Positions 1 through 12,199 are shown, numbered from the stretch's first letter. The stretch is DNA of 64,000 nucleotides from Isoetes taiwanensis (GCA_021234155.1 JAJEKV010000022.1:9862934-9926933); one strand, 5' to 3'. Notes: generated from the sequence alone by a model not told the origin. Program-made: numbers and translations.

Positions 1-540
1 GAAGGAGGTAAGATCATTCTGGGATTAGTAAAGTTATTACCGCAAATTTGTTCCTAAATTTGTAAAAGATTGCCGTTCTTTCACTTCTTTGAGTGTTGCA
101 GAAGAATGATTTGCATTGGACCTGATAGCTGTCGTGAAAGTTTCAAAAGTTAAAGGATGTTTTGACTAGCACCAGTCTTAAGGATTCCGTGATATGAATG
201 TACTCCTTCCATGTAGTCACTACCCATGCTTCGGGAAAGCCATAGAGGAGCTCCTCAGCCAAGTAGCCGAGTTTGTGCTTATATATATCCGTGAAGCTGT
301 CTCCTCGCCACAACAAAATTACCCGCTGCATGATCTAGAATGTTGGCCACATCTATGCCTTGAGGGTATGGAGACATTATTTGCTGGGTCAGTCGCTAAG
401 ACCCACTACCAAAAATCCGAAAGTATTTTGCAAAACAACCATACAGGAATAATAGGCAAAGGAGGTGGATGCAACTAAGGGAAGAGTATGATTTTGAAAT
501 TGAATATCAACCTCGCAAAGAAAATGTATTCAAGTTATGC
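1..540 (+). pseudogene. Ty3/gypsy pol remnant: end of RT and RNase H
   Basis: This is the C-terminal part of a Ty3/gypsy reverse transcriptase followed by its RNase H, which copy element RNA into DNA inside the particle. Read across frames, bases 1-190 match the RT connection region (a LGL..LLP..C start, then F.ECCRRM and a SCRESFK-like segment, ending in APVLRIP). Bases 194-478 are open for 94 codons and contain QQNYPLHDLE near 310-340, the conserved RNase H region in which the element's acidic residue lies. At 481-530 EEYDFEIEYQPRKENV matches the end of RNase H just before the usual ADALSR. Several frameshifts are needed and no intact ORF exists, so the element is dead or badly sequenced. 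It enters the window from the left, so the gag, protease and RT cores are outside. Family assignment is confident; lineage within gypsy is not. Confidence 0.8.
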
Positions 541-879
541 TTTGTCTAGAAGGTCATTTTTAACCTCTTCTATTAAGTTGTGCTACAAGGGCAATAGATG
601 ATATTCTGTGCGAAATTGAGTAGATCATATATTTTGCACCCTCGTGGTGGAGAACCCCCAAGATTTCTCCAGGTATGCAATGCCTAAAGAAAGTTTTTAC
701 ATTATAAAGGTTTAGTGTGTATTTCCACAAGGATCGTGAGTTGAGACATTGAGGTTAGTTATTATATGAAGTACATGATAGTCCTTAATGGCCACCCAAA
801 AGTACATAAGACTTCTTTGAGGAATAAGTACTTTTAATTTCTTTTTGGCCCTAATAAAAAAGAAGATGGTTAAGGAGTA

Positions 880-1610
880 ATGGGCTAAGTAAAGCTTATC
901 TTGGTCGGCTGCAAAAGCATCAAGGTTTAGGGAGCCCCGGAGAATTACAACCTGTAATTCCATCTTCTAAGTGGGAGAGTATTTCCATGGACTTCATTGT
1001 TGAGCTTCCTGACACGCTTCTCGGTGTTATGATGCATCTATGTTGTGGTTGACCAGGACACTTCACTAAGTAGGGCCTCCATTTATGCCTTACGAAGACT
1101 ATCGCTACTTGAAGTGGATACGCAAGGTTTGTTGGTGAGGGAGATTCTTAGGTTGCATGGGATGCCTGGCCACTATTTCATCGACGGATACAAAGTTTAT
1201 GAGCCAATTTTGGCAAGGGTTGTTTCAAAATATTGGGACTAAGTTATATGCCAAGACATCTTATCAGTCTCCTCGTCGGCTGCGGGAGCTGAAGCTAATC
1301 AAGTCTTGAGGATATGTCGTAATGTATGTGCCTAGTCAAATCAAAGGTATGGATTCTTTACTTACTTGAATAGCTCACATACAAATACCGTTCTATCAAG
1401 ATTCCATCAAAATGAGTCCTTGAAGCAATGTATGGTAAGGAGTGCCGCTTGTCCTTCTTAATTGAGAGATCTCACTTAATGTTGAAGCTAAAATGCACGA
1501 AGTAGCTGAGACATGGACAATGCTCAACTAAGGAGATTGCCATCATCAGGCTTGGCACAAAAATAGGCCGTATGTGATGCACAAATAAGCAGGTTTTAGA
1601 CCACTTGAAT
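880..1610 (+). pseudogene. Ty3/gypsy integrase remnant
   Basis: This is a decayed integrase core, the enzyme that inserts the element's cDNA. Around 905-1010 the segment ELQPVIPSSKWESISMDFI followed by VELP is the classic entry into the gypsy integrase core, and its MD holds the first catalytic Asp. A second block at 1100-1190 reads VREILRLHGMPGHYFIDG, equivalent to the family's LHG.P..I.SDRD, with the motif altered so the second catalytic Asp context is degraded. After it come a KYWD/TKLYAKTSYQSP segment and an RICRN..-like stretch where the third acidic residue would lie. Multiple frameshifts and stops separate the blocks. It follows RNase H in the expected RT-RH-IN order on the same strand. 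Only ORFs up to 65 codons survive. Confidence 0.78.
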
Positions 1611-1669
1611 AAATTTCAAAAAAGGGGATTATGTGTTTTTGAGGATTAATCCTGCTGCAGTTCACCGGC

Positions 1670-2090
1670 ATTTAAAAGTGGTGTAATGGGCCCTAGGGTA
1701 TGCGGGTCCGGTGATGAAATTTGTGAACGAGACATTGTGGCAAAGGTGGCTTAAGGTGTTGGAGTTACCTCACACTTGAAAGTACATAACGCTTTCCATG
1801 TGAGTAACTTGAGGAAGTATGTTTTTTTGGATCCTTCCTATGCCGGGGACGGCGATTTAGTAAGCGTGGAGAGCTGTACTCTACCCGGTAACGTGATGGC
1901 GAGGAGGAAACCTGGGCCGCTTTAAGGAGGCTAACAACATGAGATTTTGGTTCAATGGGCTGGGTTGTCCCGGTGTGAAGATGCCACATGGGAAGTTATG
2001 CCGGTTGATTCTTCGTGAGTTTCCGGAGATGCTTAATGAGGACATATGGCTGAATTTTGAGAGAGATCGTGAATTTACCTAGCATTTTGA
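1670..2090 (+). pseudogene. Ty3/gypsy integrase C-terminus with chromodomain-like tail
   Basis: Bases 1770-1830 encode a K(V)HNAFHVSNLRKYV-like segment, the conserved C-terminal block of plant Ty3/gypsy integrases. At 1940-2010 a segment reads EILVQWAGLSRCEDATWEV, which matches the chromodomain core of chromoviruses (the family's LV.W.GL...DATWE). Chromodomains steer integration toward particular chromatin marks; here it is only inferred from this motif. REFPEMLNED follows at about 2010-2045, again family-typical. Stops and shifts interrupt the reading. This tail places the element in the chromovirus branch of Ty3/gypsy, with the clade undetermined. Confidence 0.75.
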
Positions 2091-4240
2091 GGCAAGTATT
2101 GTTGTGGAATTATTTTATTTAAGGATGCAAAGGAATAATAATCGAAGACATATGTATATGTAGGTATATATACATCGATATGGTAAGATTATACTGATAA
2201 ATATATACTAGTGGATTACACAAATACAAGTACATCATGAAATATTGGGAAGGCTTATAGATTAAAAATGTAATTGTCAAGGAGCAGGTGTGAGCAAATA
2301 CTGGGAGCCGCAAGTTGGAGCTGTAGAGGGAGCAAGCTGGGATTCCGTGTGTGGGGATCAAGACTTAAACCTGGGTTTTCTAAGCAGCATTTAGTGCTTA
2401 CACTGTATGTTACGCATCTAGGCTGGGAATAGAATTGATTGTATGAGCATGGTTGTTACCACATGAACGCATCAAAGATGAATAGTGTGTTTCTTTAATA
2501 ATGAATAACGGGTTTGTAATGGGTCAAAACAAACTTATTATTTTATGAAATTTCCATCAAGGTAATAGTAAGAGTGTGAATGTAATCTACTATAGAAGAA
2601 GTCGAATGGTTTTATCATAGAATTCGAAGAATGGATTGAAATCTAAATCGATGAAGCAAGAACCAAGAAGTTTCTCAAGATGCAACAGGCACAAGCTTCT
2701 GGCATGATCTGCCGATTTGGTATGTCAGTAAAGCATGTGAATCTTTCCCCGAATGGCCGACGGGCCTTAAAGGAGGCCTAAAATGGAGAGATAAATAATG
2801 TAATTAGGATGATTGAGTTGAATCAGCTCAGAAAAATCCGGCCCTTGGTGCCCAAAATTGATCCGTAATCGCTTCTGACATTTTAATCCGACCTAATGGC
2901 TAAGAAAACCTCTTTGGCAGCAAAATCTGAAGGCTTATGGGGCTCTTCTTAGATCTGATGGCCTCGAGGCCGTGATCCATTAAAGAAGCCTGTGGTTTGC
3001 ATCTCCGTGGCACGCACGCTCAGGTTGTGTTTATAGGGAAATATAAAAAAAGCCAACATTTGTTAGCAGGTTACACAATATAATAAGTTCAAAGCTAAGT
3101 ACAAAGTTAAATCGTAAATATTAATGTCATAGTTAAAAAGGCATCGAGTTAACTTGATGATCTAGAGACACTAGGATAAGATGGGGAATAATAGGTAAAT
3201 GAGTAGTTGTTTACGCTTATGACATGGATAGTTAAAAGATAGCTGTTATATATGATTAAAACCTTTTGGAATTAGTTAATTTGTAGAGGGGTAATGTAAA
3301 AGTAAGTACATGTGTTAGTGATAGGGAAAAGTTAATAATGGAAGCTAAATGTTGGATTACTAAATATTATTGCTTCCATGTAGATATTAACCTTGTCAAG
3401 CAGGATTATGAAAATGTGTAGACTTTTATCTATTTAATGTAGATCATCATGGCATACATGGTAATATTGATTGAGGCTGTTTAACATCTCTTAATAGTCA
3501 TGGTTGGGCTTTTTTTTCATGTTATGCAAAAGTGAGTATTATGGAATTTACGTGAGCTTGCTAAGGCATGGGCATAAGAATGAAGAATCAAGTAGTTGTT
3601 GTTTGTGATGTACTTTTGATATAGACTGGGCCGTGAGTCTAGGTGCTTATGGTCTAGACTCGCTGCTTAAAGTAAGAATGTTAATATTACTATTTGAATA
3701 TTCGGGCGCTGATACCGTGATGGTACAACGCCGCGGGTACGCTTAAGGGTCCTCCAATGCCGGACGAAATTGCGGGATGGGTGTGTACACGCAGTTACTT
3801 CCCGCTTTATGTCAATCGGGCCCCGATCAAATGAGTTGACTCTTGGCTCTCGCACCTTAAGAGGAATATTGGTTGCAATGTTGATGCTTGGTTGTTTCAG
3901 TACAGTTGTATATGTGGTTTGTAAATGTGGAATCAAGCTGCATGGTTATGTTTGTAAAATTATGCATCAGGGTTATGCTTGTTGGATTAATTACTGATGT
4001 ATGGTGTTATGGTAAGACTATGTTAATGTTCTGCTAATGCTTTGTGATTACTATAATGCTAGATGTGACTCCAGATCCCATCCCCACTTAGTCCAAGGTG
4101 CGTGACTGCTAACTCCCTGTGGTTACGCGTGTAAGTGCAGGGGTGCAAGACGCCTCCGTGAGAGTAGCCAAGCTTCTCGAAAAGCCAGGGTAGATGCGCG
4201 GTGGATTGTTATTACACACCAATCAGGGCTATTATTATTA
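2091..4240 (+). other. Non-coding 3' part of gypsy element, possible LTR
   Basis: There is no convincing coding sequence. The stretch follows the gypsy chromodomain, where the 3' untranslated region and 3' LTR should lie. Bases 3690-4230 are GC-richer than the surroundings (GGGCGCTGATACCGTGATGG, CCGCGGGTACGCTTAAGG, GGGATGGGTGTGTACACG), a style common in plant chromovirus LTRs. No 5' LTR is in the window for comparison, so boundaries cannot be set and the LTR call is inference. ORFs of 75-89 codons here overlap on opposite strands and look accidental. Confidence 0.4.
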
Positions 4241-4429
4241 TTATATATGGGATTGAAGTGATATTATTTTAAAGTTTTGGGAGTTGTGAAGTTTGTCGAA
4301 AGTAATGGCAAGAATACTCTTTTATTTGGGACCCAGCATGTAAAAAGATTAAATTCTTACCTGTTGTATGTAACAATTTCAGTTCCTAAGGTTAAATAGA
4401 TCCAACTAAGATGTGACGATGGATCTCCA

Positions 4430-6540
4430 GCTACCAAGAGGTTAACCGGCCGTGTGCCTGGGCCACACATAGCTATTTTCCTCCATTTTTTTTCCTCACA
4501 ACACTACTTTTACAGCCTCTTCAATGACTTAGGTACTTCCGTGATCTAATAAAGCAAGGATTTCATGCTGGATGTGATGTCACTTTATTTCAGCTTGTAA
4601 CCTCTTACTTCCTCCCAAAGCATATTCCTTCCAAAGAGATTTATATTGGCCTCTTCTTGTAAAAAGATTTGTACCGGCCCCTCCTACTAGTTTTCGCTTG
4701 CATTACTTTTGAGTCGCTAGAATATCTGTCAATGGTATTTGTCTATCTCAAGAAGCCGACTTGCTTAGTGCCGTTTCTAATAAAGATCTCCCATCATCAT
4801 CATCATGATATTAACATCCATCCTCTAGGTCCTCTTTCTCCTTAGGACAATGTATTGTGAATCTAATATTCTTATAAGATTGAGACTCATCAAACGTGAT
4901 ATCTCTACTAATCGCACTTTCTTTCTTTTGTAATGATCAAATAGCCTCAGTAGGCTTTAGGGACTTTCATCATATCCAACAAGAAAAGCTATTTAGCTCC
5001 TGATCATCCAATTTTAGCCTTTGTTGCTTTGGCACACGCACAAATCCCAAACAACCAAACACCTTTAGCTTTTCATATCTTGGTTTACCTCGACCATAGC
5101 CTATTATTAGGCAAGTTATTCATTGAGCACTTTTGTTTGGTAGCATGTTTTGAACTTCCACTGCCATAATGTAAAATTCTACATATAATTAGGCAACTTG
5201 TGCTTCTTTTATCATGGTCTTTCCATGTGCCATTCAAGATTGTTCTATTCCTTTCTGCTCAGCAACCCCATTAGTTTGGTGGGGAGTAAGTGCATGTAAA
5301 CCTTGAGATCTCCGCTTTTTGCAAAACTTAATAAACCTTCACCGACATAAATTTCCACCACTCGGGCCGATCGGAATACATTTGACTTTCTCCCCGCTTT
5401 CCACCCTACAGCTGAAATATTGTTTGTAAGCCTCAAAGGCTTGATCTTAGTTCTAAGACACATGCATGTCAGCTCTTCTACTAAAATCATCAATGAAGGT
5501 ACAAAATACCTTTTCCCCGAATACCTTCTAACATATGGACCACGAGATCTGTATGTATATAATTCCCAACACCCTTTTGTTTCTTTAAGCTCTTAAAGGT
5601 ATAGGTAATCTTGCATGTTTTCCAATAATACGCACCCCAAAATAAACTCTTGGTCCTCAACCTGTGTTTTGCTTTTAATCAATTTTTCTTTTGATCAAAG
5701 TGTCTATCAGGTTATGATTCACATGACAATGCCTTTTTGATGCCAAGTTTCTATATCGATCAACTCAATTAAACAAGGAACAACAAAAGCTAATGTACCA
5801 ATGCAAAACAGTCAATTTTTCCAAGAAACTCTTGATTTCATTATTGAAAACACTTTACATCCATACTTGTCAAATACAACAACATGGCATCCATGCCTTA
5901 CATATCAAAATGAATACCAAATTTCCGACTTCAGAAGGTACACATAAAACATCCTTCCTTCAAGTTCACTGCCTCTTGGAAGATCAAACAAAGCTCTATA
6001 CATCCCCTCATTATTATTTGACTTTGTAACTTTCCATTTCCCAACTTGATATGTTTAATTTTTCCTTCTTTTCCTTCCTTGAAGTAATTTTGGTCGAGCC
6101 GGTCACTGATTTTTCGCTCCACTATCTAATATCAAAGATACCGCTATTGTTAGGACTTTCCTTTGAAATAACCAAAATATGATTTTCATTTACCTCAAAT
6201 AGATTCTTCGCTTCTTCACTAGATTCCTCCTCAATGTCCCGCACTGTTTGGCGGGTAGACCTTTTGCCATCAAACCTTTTTCCTCGATCAATCATAGCCG
6301 AGGGCAAGACTGTTGCTACTGTGCTTCTCATGGGGTTCTTGGAGCTTGTTTTTTGTTTTTGAAGTCGCCTCCATGCACTTGTTTGAACTCTGCCATATTC
6401 TCTGCATGAAACGCACTTTGTCGATAAGCGAGCGAGGCTCATTTTATCCCAAGTCACTGCCGAGATTATGGCTCTACTAATGACCTTTTGCTTCTTCGCT
6501 CCCAGAACCCCCACGATGTGTGCTTCGACGCCTTCCAGAC
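4430..6540 (-). pseudogene. Decayed Ty1/copia element (gag knuckle, protease, integrase)
   Basis: Read on the minus strand this stretch carries a Ty1/copia polyprotein in the family order. At 6514-6330 a CVSCREYGRVQTSAW segment resembles the gag zinc knuckle (C..C...GH....C) with the His and last Cys lost. Bases 6150-5930 resemble the protease region followed by a LGNGKL..I segment and an NLKEG.F-like block. Bases 5560-5240 hold integrase pieces: a YTYRSRGPYVRRYSG-like entry (family VHSDVCGP), then CLRTKIK, then AKSGDLKVYMHLLPTK followed by LMGLLSRKE, equivalent to the family's TPQQNGVAERKN. Bases 5120-4960 read RYEKLKVFGCLGFVRVPKQQ then RLKLDDQELN, the conserved linker after integrase. The reverse transcriptase is not recognisable on the left, so the element is truncated or diverged there. 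Stops and frameshifts are frequent. Confidence 0.75.
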
Positions 6541-7210
6541 TTTATTCGGACCGCTTTCTTTGATAATTCTTTCTCGCTTTGTAGCCGTAGTGCCTCCAAG
6601 TACATAGTAGGTAAAATCTTCGAATCGCTTCTTATAATCTTTTAAATTTGCTGAAATTGATCATTCACCATCACAACTAGTGGCTACACATGTGCATGTG
6701 GGATTCCTTCTCATTCTTGCTTGAGGATAGCCATAAAATACGCTACAGACAACTCTCAACCCTAAGCACCTCAACCCTCACCTTCATTTTTGGTGACCTC
6801 TTAATCGTGCTCTCGTCAATGAAATGGTTTGCTTGAGGAGTTTACCATTAACCCTCTTCAAAATAAAGCACTTGACTTATCACGCCGACAAATAACAATG
6901 TTCCGCCTCAGAGCCTTTTTGAGAGCTTCGCTGACTCCTCTATGGTCAAGGCTCAGGGTTCGTGACCTTTTTTGGTGGAGGTTGTGTTCCTCGTTACTAA
7001 TGCATGTTTCTTAAGCTCCTCCCTTTCAATACACCCAGTTTTCTCCTCTTTCTTTTCCTCTCTTTCTTGTTCCAAAACCTCGCCCTTTTTTCACATCTTC
7101 TTGAGGTTTTGGCAACAAAGAGACCTCTTTTGACCATTTCTTTTTCACACAACGATACTGTAGATAAAATGCCCGTCATGTCCTGTGAATGCGTGGTAAA
7201 TTAGAAAGAT
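6541..7210. other. Unassigned stretch right of copia remnant
   Basis: No domain recognised. This could be the 5' gag or leader of the minus-strand copia element. Two overlapping opposite-strand ORFs of 60-66 codons near 7000-7200 derive from a T/C-rich run (7020-7090) and are not convincing genes. Confidence 0.3.
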
Positions 7211-7214
7211 GACT

Positions 7215-8737
7215 CAGATAAATTTATATACGTGAAGCCGCCTGTACATATACTTACATAGCTATTCTTTTGTAATCTTCCGCTTGTCATGGACGCTTTA
7301 GGTTCCATTACGCTTGGCGCTTTATATTCTACCGCTTAGAATATAGAAGACTTCACCGCTATCATATTGCACTTCATAAAAATCTCATCTTCATTTTCGC
7401 TGGCAAGTAAAAGGGTTATCATTTCCTACGTGGTAGTAACTATCTTGCAAACTTCTCCTCGACCGGGTTAAGCACAAATAAAGGTACGCCAGGTTTTGCC
7501 TCCCTTGCACCCTCGCGGTAATTTACTCCACGCCCGGGTCTGCCAGCTCATATGTTCGTGGCTCGTGGATCTCGGCCATGTATCAATAGCCCTCTCGCGG
7601 TGAACTCGATCTTTGGGCTGAAAAGGCTGATAAAACCAATTTTTATACCAAATACGCTTTTCGGCCACTATTTTGGACACTTTAACTGGGTAAGAAAAAC
7701 TCGCTTAAAGGGATCTAAAATGCACTATTTTAACCTCTTTATTTGTGCTTTCATTTTAACCTTTAAAACACAACATTAATACTAAACTACTAAGGTACAG
7801 ATACTTTAGGACACTTACACATTACGCAGAAAGCATAGAAAACTTAACGTAAGATTTTTCTTCAGATAAATTTATACCGAAATTGTTCGAATCCGTGATA
7901 AATTTATACTGAAGCACGCAGAGGTATAAATTTATATACGTAAATAGTGTAACACGCAGAGGTATAAATTTATACTTTGAGCACGAAATATAAATTTATA
8001 CCGCTCCGTGAACATTATTTCAGCACGAAGCGCAAGATAAATTTATACCGCTCCGTAATTTTGGGCTCATATTTCAGCAATCGCCATCTCTGGGTGATAC
8101 CCCCTGAATGGCTCTGAATCCAAGATAAATTTATAACGCCTCGTGCTCGGTGGGCTTATAAATTTATATCTTTAAGTGCGTTCCTCGCTATAACTAAAGA
8201 TAAATTTATGCCTCGCAGTTGTGCTTATAAATTTATACCGCTCCTGCAACAATTTCTAAGATAAATTTATACGTAGCAGCGACCTTAGGACTCAATTGTG
8301 CTGTTAAGACGAGAAATCCAGAATAGTACTCCAATAAAGACTTACGTGGCCATGACCGCATGGATTCCGCCATAGTCGCTCTGAGAAGCAAATTGGGGGG
8401 GAGTGAGGGAGGGGTATATAAGGCGCACAAGGAAGCGCCGACCCGGAAAATAAATATATAGAAAATAGGGTGATCGGGCGTGCTTTAAGTACTTCGTTGG
8501 CGTCGCTCGTATAGCCGCTTCTCCATAAAGTTTCCAATACAAGTGTCCTGCGGAGTTTTCGTGATAAATTTACAATCGGCCGGGTTTCTATGTTGCCCTC
8601 TCCCCAGTATAAATTTATACCTCATCTCCTCAGATAAATTATACAAATTCATCGCTTCAAGTTTCCTTCTATGTATAATTTATACCATCTCAGATAAATT
8701 TATACCTCACCGCTTCTTCTCGGTTTATAAATTTATA
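7215..8737. repeat. Array of about 18 TATAAATTTATA-type palindromes
   Basis: A 12-base palindromic word, TATAAATTTATA or its GATAAATTTATA variant, recurs at about 7217, 7865, 7897, 7925, 7963, 7989, 8036, 8124, 8157, 8199, 8226, 8260, 8563, 8608, 8633, 8674, 8693 and 8726. Copies are typically flanked as CAGATAAATTTATACC or GGTATAAATTTATAC, and spacing is irregular at about 20-90 bases inside the two dense blocks (7865-8271 and 8563-8737). Sequence between copies is not conserved. Each copy contains a TATAAA on both strands. Function is unknown; possibilities are a promoter-proximal AT-rich element, a matrix attachment region or the remains of a satellite. A smaller related cluster lies at 62027-62226. 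Confidence 0.85.
8412..8423 (+). promoter_or_regulatory. Candidate TATA box
   Basis: GGGGTATATAAGGCGC is a well-formed plant TATA box context on the plus strand, between the two dense blocks of the palindrome array and about 350 bases before a GC-richer patch. If used, transcription would start near 8445-8450. No recognisable protein follows, so this rests on motif form only. Confidence 0.4.
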
Positions 8738-8764
8738 CAGCAGTATTTCACCTTTCTCAGAGTT

Positions 8765-9420
8765 CTCGAGAAAGAATCAGCAGAGCCCTCCAACTCCCTC
8801 GCTCGCTGTGCTTCCCTCCCCTCGCAATGACTTTCACACCTCCTCAATCGACACCGTGAAGTGTTTACCTGTGCCCCGCCTGATATTCAAACCCCAAATT
8901 TTGTTCCGCCCATTGACACCACCACCTTCTGCTTCCACCATCGCCCAATTTTCTACTCCACCACACCCCGCCCCTAACGCCGCTTGCCCCCACCACAAGC
9001 GCACTCCACCACACAAAAGCTGCCGTGAGCTCGACCACTTCCTCCGGGGCCCATTTTAGTATGCCTCCCATAGTCCATCAGAGGTCAGCCCACAGAGGCA
9101 AATCATGCCAACTCCATCCATTTCCCCGCTTAATCAGTACTACAACAAGGAGCGCGGGGCCAGCCGCCACGCTAACCCTGTTCTACCACACTTCAAGAGC
9201 TGGTCAATTACGCCACCAACCCTCGACATATTTCTTTTTCCCAGAGAGGGAAAGCACTCCTCCCTGTGACTTGCCCACACCAAACCTCTCAAAGATCTAC
9301 TAGTACACCTATGTTGATCTCGACGGCAAACACCTCATGTTGATTCTCTCGACGAGGACCTACCAAAAGCCACAAGAAGACTCTATGTCAATTCACAAAG
9401 CTCCTCAGTAAGTAAGAATC
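8765..9420 (+). other. GC-richer patch, possible transcribed region of unknown gene
   Basis: Base composition changes from AT-rich to about half G+C. Plus-strand ORFs of 83 and 92 codons (8808-9059 and 9025-9303) overlap in different frames and are rich in Pro, Ser, Thr and His. I recognise no family. The patch lies about 350 bases downstream of a candidate TATA box. At 9405-9415 CTCAGTAAGTAAG resembles a splice donor but lacks the canonical G before GTAAG. A decayed first exon or a 5' untranslated region are both possible; coding is not shown. Confidence 0.3.
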
Positions 9421-9429
9421 TTGCTTAAA

Positions 9430-9839
9430 CTTATTACTGCGAAAAGCATGTACAACCCAAAGAAGAAAGAAACCATGGATCTAGGCTCACTTGAGGTGGC
9501 AACATTACGCTGTGCTTAATCGTTGTTCTAACGTTGTTTGCTTTTAAGATTGATTTAAGGAATTGAGGTTGATTCGCGGATGTTGGCAATTCAATGACTC
9601 TCAGACTAAAGGGGCTACTTTAGCTCTGGGCCATATAGAAAGGTTTGCTTACACAGCCGGTGGGCTACAATTGGCCTGCCAAACAAAATTTTTAAATTGA
9701 TTCATGCTTTAGGTGTACAGACGACTTGGACCGGCCAAGAAAAGTGTTTACAAGAATCTGTGCATTAATGACTTTCACGCCATCTGTGAGGTATATCCTA
9801 ATTCATGCTCCTTCAATGTTTTCCCCGATGAAGTGCTTC
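9430..9839. other. Unassigned stretch before LINE tail
   Basis: AT-rich sequence with no ORF, repeat or domain that I recognise. Confidence 0.3.
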
Positions 9840-9852
9840 TTTTTTTTTTTTT
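9840..9852 (-). other. LINE poly(A) tail (13 T on + strand)
   Basis: An uninterrupted run of 13 T sits at the 3' side of the minus-strand LINE, where a terminal A tail should be. The 480 bases between the run and the last coding motif would be the 3' untranslated region. Confidence 0.55.
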
Positions 9853-10021
9853 GAGTGAATGTGGTTTTTTATAATTATAGAAAAGGTACAACATAGTGAG
9901 GAACCTTTATGTATAGGTTGGGCTACCCATAGTAAAGTGTCAAAATTACACCATAAATTATGAAAAGGTGCCTGTATATATGTAATATGTTGACAAAGCA
10001 GGAGGAACCATAAAAAAATAA

Positions 10022-10074
10022 AGGCCGATGGCCGGTGTGTTAAAGATAAGTGAACACACTTATCATATCGGCCT
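10022..10074. repeat. Interrupted inverted repeat (two-step hairpin)
   Basis: AGGCCGAT (10022-10029) pairs with ATCGGCCT (10067-10074), and inside it GATAAGTG (10045-10052) pairs with CACTTATC (10057-10064) around a 4-base loop. Both stems are perfect 8-mers. It lies in the presumed LINE 3' untranslated region, so it could be part of that RNA or a small inserted element. Confidence 0.6.
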
Positions 10075-10399
10075 CGCAGAGAAAGAGAGTAGATGTTAAT
10101 AAGTCAGAGATATTATATGCTGGGGTCTGCTTAGAGCTAAAAGTGGATAAGTGCTGGTCACTGACATTTGGAATAGTGGGATGATTTTGCGTAAAGTGAT
10201 AGGAATTCGTGAATTAAGTGGCGAGCTCAAGTTTAGTACGGGCGCATGAGAGTTTCGCCATTTCCCGCTTTAGCTCGATCAATCCGTCAAGATTTGCAGT
10301 GGACATCGTAATTATTATGTTATATGTGACCGCCGTGTTCTCGATGTAGTAGGTAGTAGTATTCCCTGCATTACTCAAATTAAGCTGGATTTGTCATTC

Positions 10400-11110
10400 T
10401 TTCTACCTACTCCCATGAACCACCATATCTCTACTAGGCATGTGCCCTCTCCGCAGTAACTCAATAGCCCAATCTAATTCTACACGTATGTCATTATGTC
10501 TATATCCGCGGATCCCTCTTAACTGCGGCTCCTCATTCACATATCATGTATATTGTATGTCATGTACAAGCCTCCTCGCCTCGAAAAAGTCTCAGACTGT
10601 GCTCCACTGGTACCAAAGTCTCCGCTAAGGTCGCTTACATGTAATCTAGAGAAATGCATTGAGTGTCGCGAAGTAAATCATGACAATTTAGTTTGAAATC
10701 ACCTATGAGCTCCTATGAATTGACCTATATTTAACCATTATTGTGTATCCAACCATCTTTATGCAAAAGTGTTTTTGATCGGTGGCAAATCCATCTCAAT
10801 GTCATATATAACTTGAGATTTAACTGCATAATATATAGATAGTTGTTTTCTCCATATTGGCACCTCAAGCTTCTATGCATCCAAACATTCCATAATGTAA
10901 TGCAATATGAAAAGTATTCTTATATACATCATCATCATAAATCTTCAAGTAAAGTAGCAGACAATTTATATGAAAAGTATTCTCAAACCATTCCCAAAAT
11001 CCAGTTTTAGCATACTACCAAATATGTGCTCCATGGATTCCACATATATACCCCAGAAATACAAGAGGGCGTAAGTGATTAACTCTAATTTGTTGCGAGT
11101 TGGAGTGCCT
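10400..11110 (-). pseudogene. LINE C-terminal zinc-binding / RNase H-like region
   Basis: On the minus strand VYVESMEHIFGS at about 11050-11015 matches the reverse-transcriptase zinc-binding motif of plant LINEs (C..C....E...HLFF.C) with some Cys lost. Further 3', at about 10880-10600, an AVKS..IYDIEMDLPP.K-like segment resembles the start of the RNase H-like domain some plant L1 elements carry. The second match is weak. The order relative to the RT is as expected. Confidence 0.5.
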
Positions 11111-12199
11111 TAAGATAATTTCCCGTGACATATACACTTATTTGTACTCAACTATGCAAAATAAGAAATTTTGGGGGCAAGTAGGAGAGCCTTTATTATT
11201 CTCAGCTTCCTGAATGCAAAGTGTCATCCTCAAAGGTCCTAATAGGATCTTAGATTTGAAGGTAAGCATATGAGGTTATATTTAAACAAGTATAAACCTT
11301 TCGGGATTAGTTGATTAACCGGGTTTACCACACAGGTCCATTTAGCAGTTGATAGATTGTGGTGAAAGCTGATTACTGCTAGTCTTTTGCATGATGAATT
11401 CAGATATAATCTTATCCGAGAACCGCCCTATCTCTCATTTCTTAAGTTTATCCGATCCAAATTTGTGTTTTCCCGTGAGATCACCACAAAAAGCAAAATA
11501 CCATAAGACATCCATTTTTTATGCTTTCTTGCGGTTTACAGGCATTATCTCTGAGAAATTGATTCCAGACAAACCTCGTGTTGGAGGGACTGTGACTCAC
11601 AGCGTAAATATCAAAGGTTTTGTGTACCTCGCTCCAAAGTTCCCAATGAAACTTTTCATGAGAGGAAGTAATGGGGGCGTTTCAAAGTTGTGAAAGCTGC
11701 AGGGAAGGCAAGCTATGGCTGATGGAAGGATGTGCTCTTTTGGGATGATCACGGGCAGAGGACAGCCAATATTTACTGTGCCACCATGGCCGGATTGTTG
11801 TGACTGAATACGATTTTATATCCCTCAGCCTAAGGCATGTCAAATCTCACCATGTATCTGCTTCTCAAGTGTTCCGCTTAACTTCATGTGATGATTCTTC
11901 CGTATATAAAGTTCCTTACAATTCTCTTCACTTGGTCGTAAATGCATTTGGGAGCCAAAAGAGCCGAGGAGTAATATATGTGAGAGGCGCGAATGATCGA
12001 AAGTTAGTACTCATCGCTTCTCCCGCCAGAGAGTAATAATTGCCATAATTCGCTCTAATTTTTCTCGATTTCGCGAACTATAGAGACCATAGCCTAAACT
12101 AATAGGATTGAGTGACAGAGTATTACCAGAAGTTTGTTGTTTCAGCTTGATCTAATGCATTTGATACCTCTAATGTTATCCTAGCAGTTCATGTCACCA

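Noticed and set aside
3700-3722. Primer-binding site like the tRNA-Met complement (TGATACC core)
   Set aside because: Only seven or eight bases match and no LTR end adjoins it on the correct side.
7215-8737. Possible CRISPR array
   Set aside because: The repeat is 12 bases, spacing is irregular, and the surroundings are eukaryotic with no cas genes.
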